Shown here one piece after another: positions 27,279 to 28,584 of a stretch of DNA of 28,584 bases; the first letter of the stretch is position 1, and each line of letters starts with the position of its first letter. Where the stretch lies: positions 1 through 28,584 of IMG/VR virus record IMGVR_UViG_3300032805_000015; one strand, written 5' to 3'. The notes under the pieces were generated by a model, which worked only from the letters and a program-made list of their open reading frames with translations, was not told where the DNA came from and did not search any database. The position numbers and the translations under genes are program-made. Source of the DNA: a virus.

Positions 27279-28584
27279 ATGCGCCACTCCCCCTTCGTGA
27301 TGCTGCGAGCAGTCGCAGCACTTCGCCAAAAACTATCGCTACAAATGAAATCTTCGGTAAAACGGCTGGCAATCACAGCATGCCTAATAGTAACTTTCTC
27401 ATGGCTGACAGGTGACACGGCCGCACAAATCACTCTTCAGACGTCGATCGGAGAGGCGATAGACGGACTCGGCAAGTTGGCAAAGACACTCGAGGAGTCT
27501 GGTCACTCTCTGCTTGACCACGGCAATGTTGTTGCCGGGCAGCAGCAGCTCGTTCTGGCCGGTGTACTTGCTGGGACTATTAGTCAACTAAAAGACGCAT
27601 ATTCATCTTCACTTAGCAAAACAATCGACGGATTGGAGCTTGAACAGAGAAACGCGTTCGAGCGACTTCTAATGGCTGCTGGAACTTTAGGCAGTCTCGA
27701 GAATAAGACATCGTCTGACCTTGAGAACCTCGTCACTCAGACGCGGAACTCGGCGCACTCTTTACTCGATCGAATACCTTTGACAAATAAAGACCCCATA
27801 TACTTTGGAATGCAGACGCGTGATGTGTTGTCGAGCTTTGATCCATCACCCGACGACATAATAGTGCTTGGATATCATTTTGTGGACAGTCACCTGAATT
27901 GGCGCAAACCTGAAATTACTGTTGACGATCAGCCGATCGATTCAAAGAACGTCAACCCGGAATTTGATCGCATCAGAGTTAACTTACCGGAAGAGCTGCG
28001 AACCAAACTCAAAATGGCCAACGTTCCATGCGACCCGATGAAAATATTCCGGGTAAATGCCCGCATCTTTTATACGAATGGCCTCTTCCACACTTACCAC
28101 TATGTGGACTTCCAACGTCAAGCTCTACCCGGCAGACGGCTGTATTCATTCCAAGCGCATGTCGAAGGATCTCGCACGGCAAACCAGCTTGTCCCGAACT
28201 CTTACTCGAATACATCGAATCAGGTTACTTTTGGTTGCGAGGAGACTGCGAGCGCTTCGGTTTCGTGGGTTGCTCCGAAGGGTGCCGAACAGATAAACGC
28301 ACAGGCCCAGTGGGTTAACACAGACAATGTTAAATCACACGCACAGAATGCCGTACCTCCTGCGCCAGGTAGTCTTGTCGCGACCGCATCTGGAACGATT
28401 ACGGGCTACGACAGGGACTGTATTACCATCCTCGGTGCGCGCGTGTGCAACTGTCGTGGTGGTGGCCACGGCGCTCTTCAGATCTACGGCACCTATATGG
28501 TGACGCAGAGTGTGACATCGCCATACGTTCTTGACCGAGCGACGGTATCGCGTGAAAAGGCGGATATCACCCTTCCATCGGAGA
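27279..28584 (+). CDS. Exported protein of unknown function, 3' end cut by window edge
   Basis: An open frame that runs from an ATG at 27279 to the right edge without a stop (435 codons). The start is strong: AAGGAGG (27262-27268) with 10-base spacing. The N-terminus is a long basic region, then a hydrophobic stretch (LAITACLIVTFSWLTG, about residues 31-46) and TAAQ, so a signal peptide or anchor; an internal ATG at 27345 gives a more usual signal peptide length. Residues about 55-175 are helical (DGLGKLAKTLEESGHSLLDHG...); from about 190 a beta-rich part begins (IVLGYHFVDSHLNWRKPEITVDDQPIDSKN) that resembles an IPT/TIG-like domain; Cys appear later (CITILGARVCNC). Codon use is AT-richer than the phage genes. 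Likely cargo or host gene. Confidence 0.75.
   Translation, partial: MRHSPFVMLRAVAALRQKLSLQMKSSVKRLAITACLIVTFSWLTGDTAAQITLQTSIGEAIDGLGKLAKTLEESGHSLLDHGNVVAGQQQLVLAGVLAGTISQLKDAYSSSLSKTIDGLELEQRNAFERLLMAAGTLGSLENKTSSDLENLVTQTRNSAHSLLDRIPLTNKDPIYFGMQTRDVLSSFDPSPDDIIVLGYHFVDSHLNWRKPEITVDDQPIDSKNVNPEFDRIRVNLPEELRTKLKMANVPCDPMKIFRVNARIFYTNGLFHTYHYVDFQRQALPGRRLYSFQAHVEGSRTANQLVPNSYSNTSNQVTFGCEETASASVSWVAPKGAEQINAQAQWVNTDNVKSHAQNAVPPAPGSLVATASGTITGYDRDCITILGARVCNCRGGGHGALQIYGTYMVTQSVTSPYVLDRATVSREKADITLPSE

Overview
The window is a high-GC (roughly 60%) block of phage DNA, either a prophage or a phage contig. It carries most of the virion-building module of an HK97-type siphovirus on one strand. No integrase, replication gene, repressor, tRNA or att site is visible, and the large terminase is not in the window, so the phage is cut at both ends. 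The host cannot be fixed from the sequence. The GC content, the style of the tail proteins and the intergenic repeats make me lean towards a soil bacterium of the Acidobacteriota type, which is an inference only.

Layout, left to right, all genes on +. (1) 1-2926: eight small poorly known genes, several exported or membrane-anchored, tightly packed, of the kind expected near lysis and packaging genes. (2) 2928-9736: HNH endonuclease, a small beta-rich protein, a small membrane protein, portal, ClpP-type prohead protease, HK97-fold major capsid protein, a small capsid-associated protein, head-tail connector and head-closure protein. (3) 9737-13734: a palindrome-containing non-coding stretch, a family-2 glycosyltransferase, a beta-rich small protein, tail completion protein (DUF3168 type), tail tube, tail assembly chaperones arranged for a -1 frameshift, an ASCH-domain protein and an HK97 gp10-like protein. 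(4) 13790-22093: a lipoprotein-like coiled-coil protein, tape measure protein, distal tail proteins of the gene-transfer-agent type, a zinc-motif/helix-turn-helix-like protein, an NlpC/P60-like peptidase and then an inserted NACHT NTPase with membrane segments. (5) 22418-27101: the large tail-tip (J-like) protein, a small protein sharing its terminal domain, and an M15 peptidase endolysin. (6) 27102-28584: an AT-richer tail of the window with an exported protein of unknown function running off the right edge.

The two most striking things are these. First, a degenerate 7-nt tandem repeat, CTRRMAC, fills the gaps between many structural genes, in short arrays that often end in a pyrimidine tract just before the next start codon. 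The arrays supply the stop codons of three genes and appear twice as inverted pairs able to form hairpins. Second, accessory cargo (glycosyltransferase, ASCH protein, lipoprotein, zinc/HTH protein and above all a membrane NACHT protein with its own possible promoter) sits inside the otherwise standard head-tail gene order. The NACHT gene is a good candidate for a prophage-encoded anti-phage or superinfection-exclusion gene.
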